Part shown: positions 38,953 through 52,600 of the stretch, in pieces
Numbering within the stretch: the first letter of the stretch is position 1
How the letters are laid out: each line of letters starts with the position of its first letter
NCBI GenBank assembly: GCA_002013415.1
Contig: MAEX01000006.1
Span: 62,001-126,000, forward strand
Source of the DNA: Mycobacterium sp. D16Q14
GTDB lineage: Bacteria; Actinomycetota; Actinomycetes; Mycobacteriales; Mycobacteriaceae
Reading direction: 5' to 3'
Length of the DNA: 64,000 bases
Program-made: the position numbers and the translations under genes
The notes under the pieces: model-generated
The model's database searches: none
What the model saw: only the letters and a program-made list of their open reading frames with translations
Told to the model about the DNA's origin: nothing

Positions 38953-39339
38953 CTAATCCCAGCTCAGGCCACCGCGCCTCCATTCGTAGGCGTACGCCAC
39001 CGACACGTTGACGATGAACAGGGCCATTGCGAGCAGTCCGAACACTCCGAGGGCCTCGAAGTGGACGGCCCACGGATACAAGAAGACGATCTCGATATCG
39101 AAGATGATGAACAACATCGCGGTGAGGTAGTACTTCACGGGCACCCGGTGTCCGCCGACGGCGGCACCGTGATGATCACGGCCCATCGAGTGCTGGGCGG
39201 GCTCGATACCGCATTCATACGCCTCAAGCTTCGCGCGGTTGTACCGGCGCGGACCGACGAATGACGAAATCCCAATGGAGAAAACGGCAAAGGCCACCGC
39301 AATGGCGCCGAGTACCAAGATCGGTACATATGCATCCAT
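38953..39339 (-). CDS. nuoA: NADH-quinone oxidoreductase subunit A
   Basis: A three-helix membrane subunit of 128 residues. YECGIEPAQHSMGRDH and RVPVKYYLTAMLFIIFDIEIVFLYPWAV are the conserved regions. The ATG at 39339 (MDAYVPILVLG) gives the expected N-terminus. First gene of the nuo operon, about 200 bp downstream of the receiver gene in the same direction. Confidence 0.96.
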   Translation of the reverse strand: MDAYVPILVLGAIAVAFAVFSIGISSFVGPRRYNRAKLEAYECGIEPAQHSMGRDHHGAAVGGHRVPVKYYLTAMLFIIFDIEIVFLYPWAVHFEALGVFGLLAMALFIVNVSVAYAYEWRRGGLSWD

Positions 39340-39484
39340 GGCAGAACAGCCTCCCGAATCGATCGATCGGGTCCCTGTGCTGGATCGGCAACGCTGCCGC
39401 GTCATTGCTGTCTGTGGTCGAGGGCTGCCGACCAGTACAGATGTGACCTAACAAACACACTATCGGTTGGCGCCTGATCCATGC

Positions 39485-39499
39485 CACCGTTTGACGGTG
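39485..39499. promoter_or_regulatory. Small hairpin between the receiver gene and nuoA
   Basis: CACCGT/ACGGTG with a 3-nt loop, lying in the roughly 200-bp region upstream of nuoA and just after the receiver gene. It could be a weak terminator or attenuator. It is too short to be sure. Confidence 0.25.
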
Positions 39500-39546
39500 T
39501 TTTGCGCAATTAAGTACGTGAGCCGAAGGGCCTGGGCCGGCTGATG

Positions 39547-39942
39547 TCAGCGGTGTGTCGCGGCGGCCGAACCGAGCAGCTCGATCACCGTCGCGATCAG
39601 TCGCATCGGGTCGATCGGCCGCGGTACCACGCCCTCTGCGCGGGACCAGGTCGCCAGCCAGCTGTCCTCCGGACGTCCGGTCAGGACCACAATCGGAGGC
39701 GGCGCGTCGACCTCGTCCTTGACCTGCTTGGCCACGCCCATCCCGCCGAAGGGCGCCGCTTCACCGTCGAGGATCGCCAGGTCGATACCGCCCGCGGCGA
39801 GGCGTTCGATGACCATGGGCCCGGTGGCCACCTCGACAAACTCCAGCGGCGGCAATGCGGAATCCGGCCGTGTGCCAATTCCCTCAATTACCTTGCGCCG
39901 GACCGTGATGTCATCGCTATAGACGAGGACGTGCAGCGCCAT
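39547..39942 (-). CDS. Stand-alone atypical response-regulator receiver protein (Rv3143-like)
   Basis: A 131-residue single receiver-like domain with no output domain. LVYSDD supplies the acidic pocket, GIDLAILDGEAAP has the candidate phospho-Asp, and IVVLTGR has the Thr. The conserved Lys before the last proline motif is replaced by Arg (VVPRPIDP). M. tuberculosis Rv3143, also just upstream of nuoA, is clearly the same gene. It may act by protein-protein contact rather than on DNA. Co-transcription with nuo is possible across the 207-bp gap. Confidence 0.85.
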   Translation of the reverse strand: MALHVLVYSDDITVRRKVIEGIGTRPDSALPPLEFVEVATGPMVIERLAAGGIDLAILDGEAAPFGGMGVAKQVKDEVDAPPPIVVLTGRPEDSWLATWSRAEGVVPRPIDPMRLIATVIELLGSAAATHR

Positions 39943-40001
39943 ACGGCCATGCTAGGCCGAGCCGCGGCCACTCGCGAAGGAATCCGGGAAACCCCGGGAA
40001 A

Positions 40002-40871
40002 CTAGGCCCGGAAGAACCTGACTTCGGACGCCAAGATGGCCTTCGCGCCGATCGCGGCCAGCGCATCCATGGTGGTATTGACGCCCTTGCGTGGGGCCAG
40101 GGCACGCACCGCCACCCACTTCTCGTCGGCCAGCGGAGCCAGCGTCGGAGATTCCAGACCTGGCGTCACCTTGAGTGCCTCGTCCAGAACCGCACGCGGG
40201 CAGTCATAGTCAAGCATCAAATACAGCTGACCGAACACCACACCCTGGATGCGCGCCGTCAGCTGTGCGCGAGCCGTTTCCGTTGCCGGATCGGCGTTCT
40301 CCCGCTCGATCAGCACGGCCTCTGAATCGCACAGCGACTCACCGAAGGCCACCAGTCCGTGCTGGCGCAGGGTGCGGCCGGTACCGACGATATCGGCGAT
40401 CACATCGGCGACGCCAAGCTGGATGGATATCTCGACAGCACCGTCCAACCGAATGACATCGGCCTCGATTCCCTTGGTGGCCAGATCCTTTCGAACCAGG
40501 TTGGGGTAGGCAGTGGCGATCCGCTTCCCCGCGATGTCGTAAATCGTCCAGTCTCGCCCGGCGGGCGCGGCGTAGCGGAACGTCGATCCACCGAATCCCA
40601 GCGCGAGTCGCTCAGTCACCGGCGCATCGGAGTCCATCATCAGGTCGCGGCCGGTGATACCAAGATCCAGCTCGCCGGAGCCGACGTAGATCGCTATGTC
40701 CTTGGGCCTCAAGAAGAAGAACTCGACGTCGTTCTGCGGATCGAGCACCGTGAGGTCCTTGGCGTCTCCGCGCCGCCGGTAGCCGGCCTCGGAGAGAATC
40801 TCGGACGCGGCCTCACTGAGCGCCCCCTTATTGGGGACAGCGACGCGCAAGGCTCCGTTCACACTGGTCAT
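40002..40871 (-). CDS. hisG: ATP phosphoribosyltransferase (long form)
   Basis: The first enzyme of histidine synthesis, condensing ATP with PRPP, feedback-inhibited by histidine through a C-terminal ACT-like domain. 289 residues, near the 284 of M. tuberculosis. [23 protein letters not shown] starts domain [27 protein letters not shown] binds PRPP, and the C-terminal domain runs from about 215 to the end. The ATG at 40871 is preferred. The ORF to 40916 overlaps hisE. hisE is directly upstream and ends at 40873. Confidence 0.95.
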   Translation of the reverse strand: MTSVNGALRVAVPNKGALSEAASEILSEAGYRRRGDAKDLTVLDPQNDVEFFFLRPKDIAIYVGSGELDLGITGRDLMMDSDAPVTERLALGFGGSTFRYAAPAGRDWTIYDIAGKRIATAYPNLVRKDLATKGIEADVIRLDGAVEISIQLGVADVIADIVGTGRTLRQHGLVAFGESLCDSEAVLIERENADPATETARAQLTARIQGVVFGQLYLMLDYDCPRAVLDEALKVTPGLESPTLAPLADEKWVAVRALAPRKGVNTTMDALAAIGAKAILASEVRFFRA

Positions 40872-40872
40872 G

Positions 40873-41154
40873 TCAGAGCTTCCGGTAGACGTCATCGAGG
40901 GTGAGACCGCGGGCAATCAGGAGTACTTGCGCCCAGTAGAGCAGCTGGCTGACCTCCTCGGCGAGTGACTCGTCGCTCTCGTGCTCGGCAGCCAGCCACA
41001 CCTCGCCCGCCTCTTCGAGCAGCTTCTTGCCCAGGGTGTGTACACCCGCGTCGAGGGCGGCGACGGTCCCACTTCCCTCGGGCCGGGTTCTGGCACGGTC
41101 ACTGAGCTCGGCGAACAGCTCCTCGAAGGTCTTCACGGGTGGCGATTCTGTCAC
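40873..41154 (-). CDS. hisE: Phosphoribosyl-ATP pyrophosphatase
   Basis: The second histidine-pathway enzyme, hydrolysing phosphoribosyl-ATP to phosphoribosyl-AMP. 93 residues, stand-alone form (not fused to HisI). [16 protein letters not shown] (metal-binding Glu cluster) and [14 protein letters not shown] are the MazG-like signature. It forms an operon with hisG. Confidence 0.94.
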   Translation of the reverse strand: MTESPPVKTFEELFAELSDRARTRPEGSGTVAALDAGVHTLGKKLLEEAGEVWLAAEHESDESLAEEVSQLLYWAQVLLIARGLTLDDVYRKL

Positions 41155-41170
41155 GACCGGCCCCGGCGAG

Positions 41171-41854
41171 TCATATGGGTTTGCAGGTAGTCGCCGTCAG
41201 GACGTCAGCGTGGGCACGGCGCAAGTCCTCCGGGGACATCCCCGACAACGTGGTGGCAAGCCTGCGCCGATCAGTGCCGGGCACCTCGACGTGGTTGGGC
41301 ACCACCAGCACCGCACAACCCGCTGCCTCGGCCGCAGCGGCACCGGTCACCGAGTCCTCGATGGCCAGGCAATCGGCCGGGTCCACGCCCAGCAGCGCCG
41401 CGGCCCGCAGGTACGGGTCCGGGGCCGGTTTGGTGCGCACCACCTCGTCACCGCATACGGTTCCGAAAAACCATTGTGTGCCAATGGTCTTGAGCGCCTG
41501 GTTGGTGAGTGATCGGATGGTGTTGGTCACCAGCGCCATGGGCACCCGCTCGGCGGCAAGCTGCGCGAGCATGTCCTGGGCGCCGTCGCACCAGGTGAGA
41601 TCGGTTTCAAAGAGCTCGCCGGTGTACTCGTGTAGCCAGTCGTTCTCACGGGCCATCAGCTCGGGGTCCGACTCCAGCCCGAACGCTGCGAACATCATCT
41701 GCATGGTGGCCTCGGCGGATCCGCCGAGCAGCGCGGTGCGCAGCTCGGGAGTCATCTCGCCGCCCAGCCTGCGGCACGTTTCGGCCATCGAGATATCCCA
41801 GAGCTTCTCCGAGTCGATGAGCGTGCCGTCCATGTCCCACAGCACCGCACGCAT
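41171..41854 (-). CDS. HAD-superfamily phosphatase (beta-phosphoglucomutase-like)
   Basis: A 227-residue HAD hydrolase. Motif I is [14 protein letters not shown], motif II ALVTNT, motif III the Lys in RTKPAPDPY and motif [19 protein letters not shown]. The four-helix cap between motifs I and II marks subclass I. Substrate is unknown; small sugar or nucleotide phosphates are likely. It lies between hisE and metH, all on the minus strand, so it may belong to a hisE-hisG transcript. Confidence 0.88.
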   Translation of the reverse strand: MRAVLWDMDGTLIDSEKLWDISMAETCRRLGGEMTPELRTALLGGSAEATMQMMFAAFGLESDPELMARENDWLHEYTGELFETDLTWCDGAQDMLAQLAAERVPMALVTNTIRSLTNQALKTIGTQWFFGTVCGDEVVRTKPAPDPYLRAAALLGVDPADCLAIEDSVTGAAAAEAAGCAVLVVPNHVEVPGTDRRRLATTLSGMSPEDLRRAHADVLTATTCKPI

Positions 41855-41900
41855 GCGACCAATTCTGCCAGAGGTCGCCTGCTGCCCATGACGCTGGTGC

Positions 41901-45668
<3,768 letters not shown>

Positions 45669-45676
45669 AGGGCACT

Positions 45677-45693
45677 CCTTCCGTAGCGGAAGG
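45677..45693 (-). promoter_or_regulatory. Hairpin covering the metH ribosome binding site
   Basis: CCTTCCG-TAG-CGGAAGG is a perfect 7-bp stem with a 3-nt loop. Read on the minus strand, its 3' arm is the GGAAGG of the metH Shine-Dalgarno (GGAAGGAG, 8 nt before the GTG). If it forms in mRNA it would block initiation. Confidence 0.5.
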
Positions 45694-45918
45694 CGTCCTT
45701 AACTCTGCCGAGCGTGGCGGTCACGGGCTGTGATCCGGAACCGTTGCAACGCCTCTCGACCAGATGGAGTCTACGTCGTCGCTCAACAGTCGTGCGAACG
45801 CCCAATATGTCGTGCGGGTTTCTCTGGGGGCCGTCGTATCAACAATGTGATCCGGCTATCTAATCCCTTCTCCGCCAGCCGCGGCTCGTCCCCGTCACGC
45901 AGGGCTTACGCTGGCACC

Positions 45919-46800
45919 GTGACCCCGCCGGATACCGCCCAGAACGGCCTGCCCGCGCTGCGCGACCCGGTGGTGGTTGCCGCATTCGAGGGCTGGAATG
46001 ACGCCGGCGATGCGGCCAGCGCGGCGTTGGAGCACCTGGACACCACCTGGCAGGCCACCCCGTTGATGACCATCGACGATGAGGACTACTACGACTACCA
46101 GGTCAATCGTCCCATCGTGCGGCTGGTCGAGGGCGTCACCCGCGAGCTGGAGTGGCCCGGTATGCACATCTCCTATTGCTCACCGCCCGGCTCGCAGCGC
46201 GATGTGGTGCTGATGCACGGCGCCGAGCCGAACATGCGCTGGCGCACCTTCTGCAACCGCTTGCTGGCCATCGCGGACCGCCTCAACGTGTCGACCGTGG
46301 TGATCCTGGGCGCCCTGCTGGCCGACACGCCGCACACTCGGCCGGTGCCCGTGAGCGGCACCGCCTACTCCCCCGATGCGGCCAAGTTCTTCGGCCTGGA
46401 GGAGACCCGATACGAGGGTCCTACCGGTATCGCCGGGGTATTCCAGGACGCCTGCGTGAACGCCGGGATACCCGCCGTCGCATTCTGGGCGGCGGTACCG
46501 CACTACGTATCCCAACCCCCCAATCCGAAGGCGACAGTCGCCCTGCTGCAGCGCGTCGAGGATGTGCTCGACGTCGAGGTACCGCTCGGAGATCTGCCGG
46601 AGCAGGCCGAGGAGTGGGAGCAGGCGGTCTCCGAGATGACCACCGAGGACGAGGAGATCGCCGAGTACGTGCAGTCGCTTGAGGAGCGCGGCGACGCCGA
46701 GGTGGACACCACCGAGATTCTCAGCAAGATCGACGGCGACGCCTTGGCCGCCGAATTCGAGCGCTACCTACGACGGCGCGGGCCCCGATTCGGGGGCTAA
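45919..46800 (+). CDS. PAC2-family protein (Rv2125-like)
   Basis: A 293-residue protein of the proteasome-assembly-chaperone-2 fold, near the 292 residues of M. tuberculosis Rv2125, which has the same position next to metH. VVVAAFEGWNDAGDAASAALEHL opens the domain, and VVILGALLADTPHTRPVPVSG and GPTGIAGVFQDACVNAGIPAVAFWAAVPHYVSQPPNPKATVALLQRVEDVL follow. The C-terminal acidic helix region (EEWEQAVSEMTTEDEEIAEYVQSLEERG) is typical. Function is unproven. The GTG at 45919 has no ribosome binding site but a TTACGCT -10-like element just upstream, so the mRNA may be leaderless. Confidence 0.87.
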   Translation: MTPPDTAQNGLPALRDPVVVAAFEGWNDAGDAASAALEHLDTTWQATPLMTIDDEDYYDYQVNRPIVRLVEGVTRELEWPGMHISYCSPPGSQRDVVLMHGAEPNMRWRTFCNRLLAIADRLNVSTVVILGALLADTPHTRPVPVSGTAYSPDAAKFFGLEETRYEGPTGIAGVFQDACVNAGIPAVAFWAAVPHYVSQPPNPKATVALLQRVEDVLDVEVPLGDLPEQAEEWEQAVSEMTTEDEEIAEYVQSLEERGDAEVDTTEILSKIDGDALAAEFERYLRRRGPRFGG

Positions 46801-46815
46801 GCCCGTTGCCGCGCA

Positions 46816-47970
46816 TCAGGAAAGCCGCTGCACCGCCAACTCGTCGAGCGAAAGATAGCAGTTCACGGCCATGGTCAGGTCGGCTTCGGCCAGCAGTGAC
46901 TGGATGACGTGTTTGACGCCGTTGGTTCCGTCCAGTGCCAGCCCGTACACGTACGGCCGGGCGATCCCCACCAGGCTGGCGCCCAGGGCGACGGCGCGCA
47001 ATACGTCGATACCGTCACGGACCCCCGAGTCGAAAGTCACCGGAACCGAGCCGGCCGCCTGGACTGCCGAGGCTAGACCATCGATGGCGGGAATTCCGCC
47101 ATTCGCTTGCCGCCCACCGTGATTGGAATAGGCAATGGCATCGATGCCACGATCCACCGCCTGCCGAACGTCGTCGACATCGCAGATGCCCTTGAGAATG
47201 ATCGGGAGTTTGGTCAGCTCGCGATAGCGGTCGATGTCTGCCCAGGTGAGACCCGGATGGCTGAACAGCGACGCCCACACCAGACCGGCGTGCATCGGGG
47301 CTAGTTCTCCAGCGGAACGCACCCCCGCGATTTCCAGGAAGCGGGGATCTGAGGTGTAGTTCGCCAGGCAATGTCCGTGCAGCATCGGCAGGTAACCGTG
47401 TGTGAGATCACGCGGGCGCCATCCCAATGTGCCGGTGTCCAGGGTCACCGCGAGCGCGTCGTACCCCGCCGCCTCGGCACGCCGGATAAAGCTGTCGGTC
47501 AGCTCGGCATCTGATGACGGGTACAGCTGGAAAATCCCGTAGGAATCGCCGCGCTCCGCGGCGACCTCCTCGAGAGTGGCCGAAGAGAGCGTCGAGTACA
47601 TGGCGGGCACATCGAGTTCACGGGCGGCGGCGGCCGTCAGCAGATCACCACGGTCACGGACGGCACCCAGCACGCCAACTGGGCAGATGAACACCGGACT
47701 GGTGAGCTCGCGCCCCAGAAATGACGTCGACATGTCCCGAGTCGTACGGTCTCGCAACATCCGGGGCACGAGCCCGTAGTGGCGCAGTGCGGCGGCATTC
47801 GCATCCTGGGTGTGCTCATCACCGGCGCCACCACGCACGTAGCCGAAGATTCCCTCGCCCAGCGTCTGCTCCGCACGACTCTCCAGTTCGGCAAAGGTGA
47901 AGGGAAGGGTCGACACCTTGCCAAGCGCACCCGCCGCATAGAACTGGAGCTGGAAATCGCCGAAATTCAT
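46816..47970 (-). CDS. FMN-dependent alpha-hydroxy-acid oxidase, lactate 2-monooxygenase-like
   Basis: A 384-residue TIM-barrel flavoenzyme. The N-terminus (LPFTFAELESRAEQTLGEGIFGYVRGGAGDEHTQDAN) and SNHGGRQANGGIPAIDGL, which has the active-site His, match the lactate 2-monooxygenase of M. smegmatis (about 394 residues). LDTGTLGWRPRDLT and ILKGICDVDD are further shared parts. It would oxidise L-lactate or a related 2-hydroxyacid with O2. The ATG at 47970 has GAGGAG upstream. A perfect dyad lies 34 bp upstream. Confidence 0.87.
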   Translation of the reverse strand: MNFGDFQLQFYAAGALGKVSTLPFTFAELESRAEQTLGEGIFGYVRGGAGDEHTQDANAAALRHYGLVPRMLRDRTTRDMSTSFLGRELTSPVFICPVGVLGAVRDRGDLLTAAAARELDVPAMYSTLSSATLEEVAAERGDSYGIFQLYPSSDAELTDSFIRRAEAAGYDALAVTLDTGTLGWRPRDLTHGYLPMLHGHCLANYTSDPRFLEIAGVRSAGELAPMHAGLVWASLFSHPGLTWADIDRYRELTKLPIILKGICDVDDVRQAVDRGIDAIAYSNHGGRQANGGIPAIDGLASAVQAAGSVPVTFDSGVRDGIDVLRAVALGASLVGIARPYVYGLALDGTNGVKHVIQSLLAEADLTMAVNCYLSLDELAVQRLS

Positions 47971-48003
47971 CGAGCACTCCTCATCGTCCGGACATTCGCC
48001 GGA

Positions 48004-48021
48004 TGCTCAGCGTACTGAGCA
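48004..48021. promoter_or_regulatory. Perfect dyad upstream of the lactate monooxygenase-like gene
   Basis: TGCTCAG-CGTA-CTGAGCA, 7-bp arms with 4-nt spacer, 34 bp upstream of the start codon. It is suitable for a dimeric regulator such as a GntR-family lactate regulator. No regulator gene is adjacent. Confidence 0.4.
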
Positions 48022-48153
48022 CTTTCGGCCTCATCCAGCACCATCGGCCGGGTGGCCACGCATGCTCGTCAGTCAGGTCGCACATTGACCTGCGGAACAG
48101 GTAGCTCGTGCATCTACACGGCTGGCAGCAATCCACCACCCAGCAAAGAGGGC

Positions 48154-48172
48154 CCAAGTTAGGGATACCTTA
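48154..48172. promoter_or_regulatory. Weak IdeR-like iron box upstream of the SagB-type gene
   Basis: On the minus strand, TAAGGTATCCCTAACTTGG matches the degenerate IdeR consensus TWAGGTWAGSCTWACCTWA at about 14 of 19 positions. It lies 72 bp before the TTG start. If real, it would tie the SagB-type gene to the siderophore regulon. Confidence 0.35.
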
Positions 48173-48243
48173 CCGGGGTTCCTTATGATCGTCCGTGAAA
48201 CGCATACGCATTCGGCGTCGGCATACCGTCCGGAAGGCTTCCG

Positions 48244-49623
48244 TTGTCCGCTCTCACCTACCCCGCCGGAACCCGGTTCGCCCTTCGCGACGGCGCAACG
48301 TGCCTCGTCACAGCCGCGGGCGGGATACTCCTGAACCCACCGCGCAACGAGAAACTCACCGGGCTCTCACAGCACCAGCGGCGCGTACTGAAGACTCTCA
48401 ACAGCGGCCCCTCGACGCTCGCGGAACTGATAACCGATGCCGATAGCGACGCCATCGAGGCACTCATCGCGCGGTTACTCGAAGGCGGATGGTTGTCGCT
48501 GACGGTTCGTGACGACAGGCACGACCTCTATGCCGTCGAGTGCTTCGGCGTCCCCGGCCCCCAACCCGACGGTGCCGCACCGTCGGGCGTCCATCTGTCC
48601 AAATTCTCCGTACTGCATCGCGATTCACGTGGATACGTGCTGGAGAATCCGCTGAGCTGGTGCGATATCCGCATCCACGATCTGCGCCTGCTCCCCCTGC
48701 TTGATGGCCCCGAACGCGCCGTCGCCGACCTGGGCGAGGATCTCATCGCGCGGTTCCAGGCCGATCTGCGCTGGGGCGGATTCGTCGTCTCCAACGGCGA
48801 CGAGGAAAATCACGAGTTCACCTCAATCAGCTGGAGCGCATCGGACCTGTGGTTCCACCGACGCAGCACCCTGGGCGAACGCACCATCACCTGGGACCAC
48901 TTCGGTCCCACGAAATGGGCGAAGGGCAAGTTCCCACAGCCGGCAGCGCGCAAACCCGACTATCCGGGAAGCCCGGTCGCGCTACCGGCCCCGGATCTGG
49001 CGGCCCTACGCGCCGGGGATCCGACCCTCACCACGGTGATCGAGGACCGGGTCTCGGTCCGCGCCTTCGATGACGCCAACCCCATCACCATCGAACAGCT
49101 TTCCGAGCTCCTGTATCGCACGGCTCGTACCCGTGGCGTCCGCTCGGAAAGCGAAGGCGAAGAACTCCTGTCCCGTCCGTACCCCTCGGGTGGCAGCGTG
49201 TACGAGCTGGAGCTGTATCCGGTGGTGCGCAACGTCGCCGGACTCGCTCCGGGCATGTACCACTACGACTCCTTCGAGCACGTACTGCGGCCGGTCGCCG
49301 ACGCCGACTCCAGCGCGGTCAAGCAGCTGCTGAAATCGACCTCCGCGACACTGGAGGGGGGCGCCGAACCACAGGTGCTGCTGGTGATGGCCGCGCGCGC
49401 CGGGCGGGTGATGTGGACCTACGAACAGGTCGCCTACTCGGCCATCCTCAAGCACGTCGGTGTACTCATGCAGACCATCTACCTGGCTGCCACCGCCATG
49501 GGTCTGGGCGCATGCGCCCAGGGATTCGGCGATACCGCGGCGTTCACCGCAGCCGCGGCCGTTCCGGAGCTGCAGGAGTGCAGCGTGGGCAGCATGGTGC
49601 TGGGTACGCCCGCGACCTCCTGA
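48244..49623 (+). CDS. SagB/ThcOx-type FMN dehydrogenase (azoline-oxidase-like nitroreductase fold)
   Basis: A 459-residue protein. The C-terminal half (about 255-459) is a nitroreductase-fold SagB domain: IEDRVSVRAFDDANPITIEQLSELLYRTARTRGV, RPYPSGGSVYELELYPVV (the SagB PSGG signature), PGMYHYDSFEHVLRPV and GLGACAQGFGDTAAF. The N-terminal half is a ThcOx-like leader or winged-helix-type region. Relatives use FMN to oxidise thiazolines or oxazolines to azoles. The TTG at 48244 follows GGAAGG at a good distance. It converges on the mbtB-like gene, whose Cy domain makes an oxazoline. A role in oxidising that ring is inferred. Confidence 0.8.
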   Translation: MSALTYPAGTRFALRDGATCLVTAAGGILLNPPRNEKLTGLSQHQRRVLKTLNSGPSTLAELITDADSDAIEALIARLLEGGWLSLTVRDDRHDLYAVECFGVPGPQPDGAAPSGVHLSKFSVLHRDSRGYVLENPLSWCDIRIHDLRLLPLLDGPERAVADLGEDLIARFQADLRWGGFVVSNGDEENHEFTSISWSASDLWFHRRSTLGERTITWDHFGPTKWAKGKFPQPAARKPDYPGSPVALPAPDLAALRAGDPTLTTVIEDRVSVRAFDDANPITIEQLSELLYRTARTRGVRSESEGEELLSRPYPSGGSVYELELYPVVRNVAGLAPGMYHYDSFEHVLRPVADADSSAVKQLLKSTSATLEGGAEPQVLLVMAARAGRVMWTYEQVAYSAILKHVGVLMQTIYLAATAMGLGACAQGFGDTAAFTAAAAVPELQECSVGSMVLGTPATS

Positions 49624-49635
49624 CCGGTCAGGAGG
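49616..49635. terminator. 20-bp perfect palindrome across two convergent stop codons
   Basis: CCTCCTGACC and GGTCAGGAGG form a gapless palindrome containing both the SagB gene stop (TGA, 49621-49623) and the mbtB-like stop (49630-49628). Only 4 bp separate the two genes. It is likely to act as a bidirectional terminator. Confidence 0.6.
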
Positions 49636-52600
49636 TGCCGGCCAGGATCTCCTCATCGGTCATCGCCGCGATCTCCAGGTAGTGCCCCGCGACCACAGCC
49701 AGGCGATCCGGCGTACCGAGTTCGATCTCGCGCTGCTTGAGCCGGTCGGCAAGCCCGGCGACGGTACGGGTGGCAAAGAGGTCGCCGACCAGCGCGTGCT
49801 CGACCGACAGCCAGTCGCGCACTCGCGCGATGACCGTCGTGGCGAGCACCGAGTCACCGCCCTGGGCAAAGAAGTCGTCGTACACCCCAATGGATTCCAC
49901 GCCCAGCACACCTGCCATCAGATCGGCGAGGGCTGTGTCGAGATCATCCCGGGGAGCCGAGTCGGTGCCGGCGGTGGCCACCTCTTCGAGCAGAGCGGTC
50001 ACCGCCCCCCGATCAATTTTCCCGTTGGGGGTCAACGGCATCTGATCCAGGAGCTCGACGCGAGCCGGGACCATGTAACCGGGCACCACATCGCCGAGCA
50101 GCGCAGCATAATCTGCCGACTGATCCGGGACGCCCGACACCGCGGCAACGAGGATCGGCGCATCACCGCCGACAATGGCAGCGACGGCATGCCGCACACC
50201 GGGCACCATCCGCAGCGCGCTTTCCACCTCGCCCAGCTCCACGCGATAACCGCGGATCTGCACCTGATGGTCTGCGCGGCCGAGGAACTCGATGGTTCCG
50301 TCGGGCCAGTACCTGGCCATGTCTCCCGTCCGATACCAGCGCAGTCCGTCGTACTCGACGAACCGTTCCGCGGTGCGTTCGGGGTCATAGCGATATCCGG
50401 CCGCGACATTGGCACCACCCACCCAGAACTCACCGGGTACCCAGTCCGGGCAGTCGCGACCCGCGGGTGACACCACCCGGCATCGGACGTTACGCAGCGG
50501 CACACCGAAAGGAACCGTCGCCCAGTGCGCGGGCGGATCGCCCACCACCTCACAGATGGTGTTGTGAATGGATGTCTCGGTGGCTCCGCCCAAGCCGGAG
50601 AACCTGCAGCCCGGGACCTGCGCGGCCAGGCGGGTCGCCAGGTCGGCGCCCACCCAGTCACCGCCCAGGGTGACCGCCCGCAGCGAGTCACCCAGGCCGT
50701 TACCGCCGATCTCCAGGATCATGTCCAGCATGCTCGGCACACAGTTGAGGATCGAAACCTTATGGCGCCGTATTAGATTCACCCATGTGGTGGCCTCGGC
50801 GCGCTGCTCGACATCGACTGCCACCAGCGATCCGCCGACCGAGAACATTCCGAAGATGTCATACACGGATGCGTCGAACTCCAACGCCGACAGGGCCAGC
50901 ACCCTGTCGGTCGGCCCGACATCGAACCATTCATTGACAGCATCGATGGTGTTCATCGCCCCGCGGTGCAGCACGTCCACACCCTTAGGAGTGCCGGTCG
51001 AGCCAGACGTGAAGATGACATACGCGATCGCGTCGGTCGGTGGAATGACTGGCGCAGCCAACGGTTCGCCATGATGCCGAGCGGTATCGATGGATATCGA
51101 CGGCACCGGAATGTCAGCGCCCGAGACAGTTATCGCCATCGCAACTCCACCGGTTTCGAGGATGCTGGCCCGGCGACGGGCGGGCTGGTCAAATCCGATG
51201 GGGATGTAAGTCGCCCCAGCCGCGAGCACACCGAGCACGGCGAGAATCTGATCACGCCCCTTGGGCAGCTGCACCGCCACCGCATCGCCGGGCTGAACGC
51301 CCCGGGCCTGCAGCGCACCGGCTACCGCCAGGGCCTGCGCGGCCAAGTCGCCATACGTCCATACCCCGTCCTCGTCACCGAAGCCCCACACCACCGCGGA
51401 TGCGCCGGGGTGCGTCTTCGCGAAATCGAAGAAGCCTTCATGCAGGCATCGGCCGCTCACCGGGCCGTCTGTCGCATTGACGGTTCGCCTGACATCGGCT
51501 TGCGAGGCCGGAAGCCGAACGGCCGCATCGGCATTCCAGCCGTCGTCTCCGGCACACAGTGCAGCCACCGCATCGGTGTAGCGCGCGAACATGGTGTCGA
51601 CCATGCCCTCCGGGAATGCCGATTCGCGCACATCCCAGTTGAGCAGCAGGCCGCCGCGCACCTCAGTGACCTGCGCGTCCAGCAGCACCTGCGGTCCTTG
51701 GGAAATGATCCAGACCGGTTCTCCAAAAGTATCCATAACCGACGAGGCGAACAGCTCCCCCAGATTCAGCGCGCTGGTGTAGACAACCGGCGCCAATACC
51801 GGCTCGCCCCGGCGCCTACCGAGATCGCGGAGCACATTCAGCCCGGGATACGCCGAATGCGCCCCGCTCTCGTACATGCTGCGTTGCAAGGCCCGGGCCC
51901 GGTCTGCTACCGACATCTGATCGGTGAGATCGACGTCGAGCATGATCGAGGAAGTGAAGTCACCGATCACCCGATCGATATCGGGATGCACCGATTCACG
52001 ATGGAACAGAGGGACATTCAGCAGAAACCGGCTTTGCGCGGACCACCCTCCGATCGTCTCCGCGAAGACCGCTGCCATCGCCATCGCGGGGGTGATGCCA
52101 CGCTGATGCGCGGCCGCCAGCAGCTGCTGCTTGGCCTGCGGTTCCAGCCAGTAGTCGTATCGGACGGTGCGGTGTGGTTCGGAGCGTTCACTCACCGGTA
52201 CGGTCGGCAGCTCGGGTGCACCCGGCAGGTCGTCCAGCCGCTCGCTCCACCATTCCCGATCACGCTCGCGCGCCGCCTCATCACCGCGCTGCTCGGTGCG
52301 GTACCGCCGGTAGGTGTATCCCAACTCTGGTTGCGCGGCACCGTGATACAGCGCGGCCAGATCGGATACCAGCACTCGGTAGCTCATCGCGTCCCCGGCC
52401 AGCATGTCGACATCCAGATGCAGGCGGCTGCGCTGCTCGTCGCGTATGGTCAGCGTGACATCGAGCACCTGGCCGTCCTCGATCGCCAGGCGCTGATGTG
52501 TCTTGCGTTCACGGAGCTCAGTCAGTACCCCCTCGATTTCGTTGTCCGCACGTCCCCGCAGGTCCACCACGCTAAACACATCACGCTCCGGAGCTGACAA

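Noticed and set aside
45669..45918. Cobalamin riboswitch upstream of metH
   Set aside because: No B12-box-like sequence or large conserved fold seen. Only a short hairpin over the ribosome binding site.
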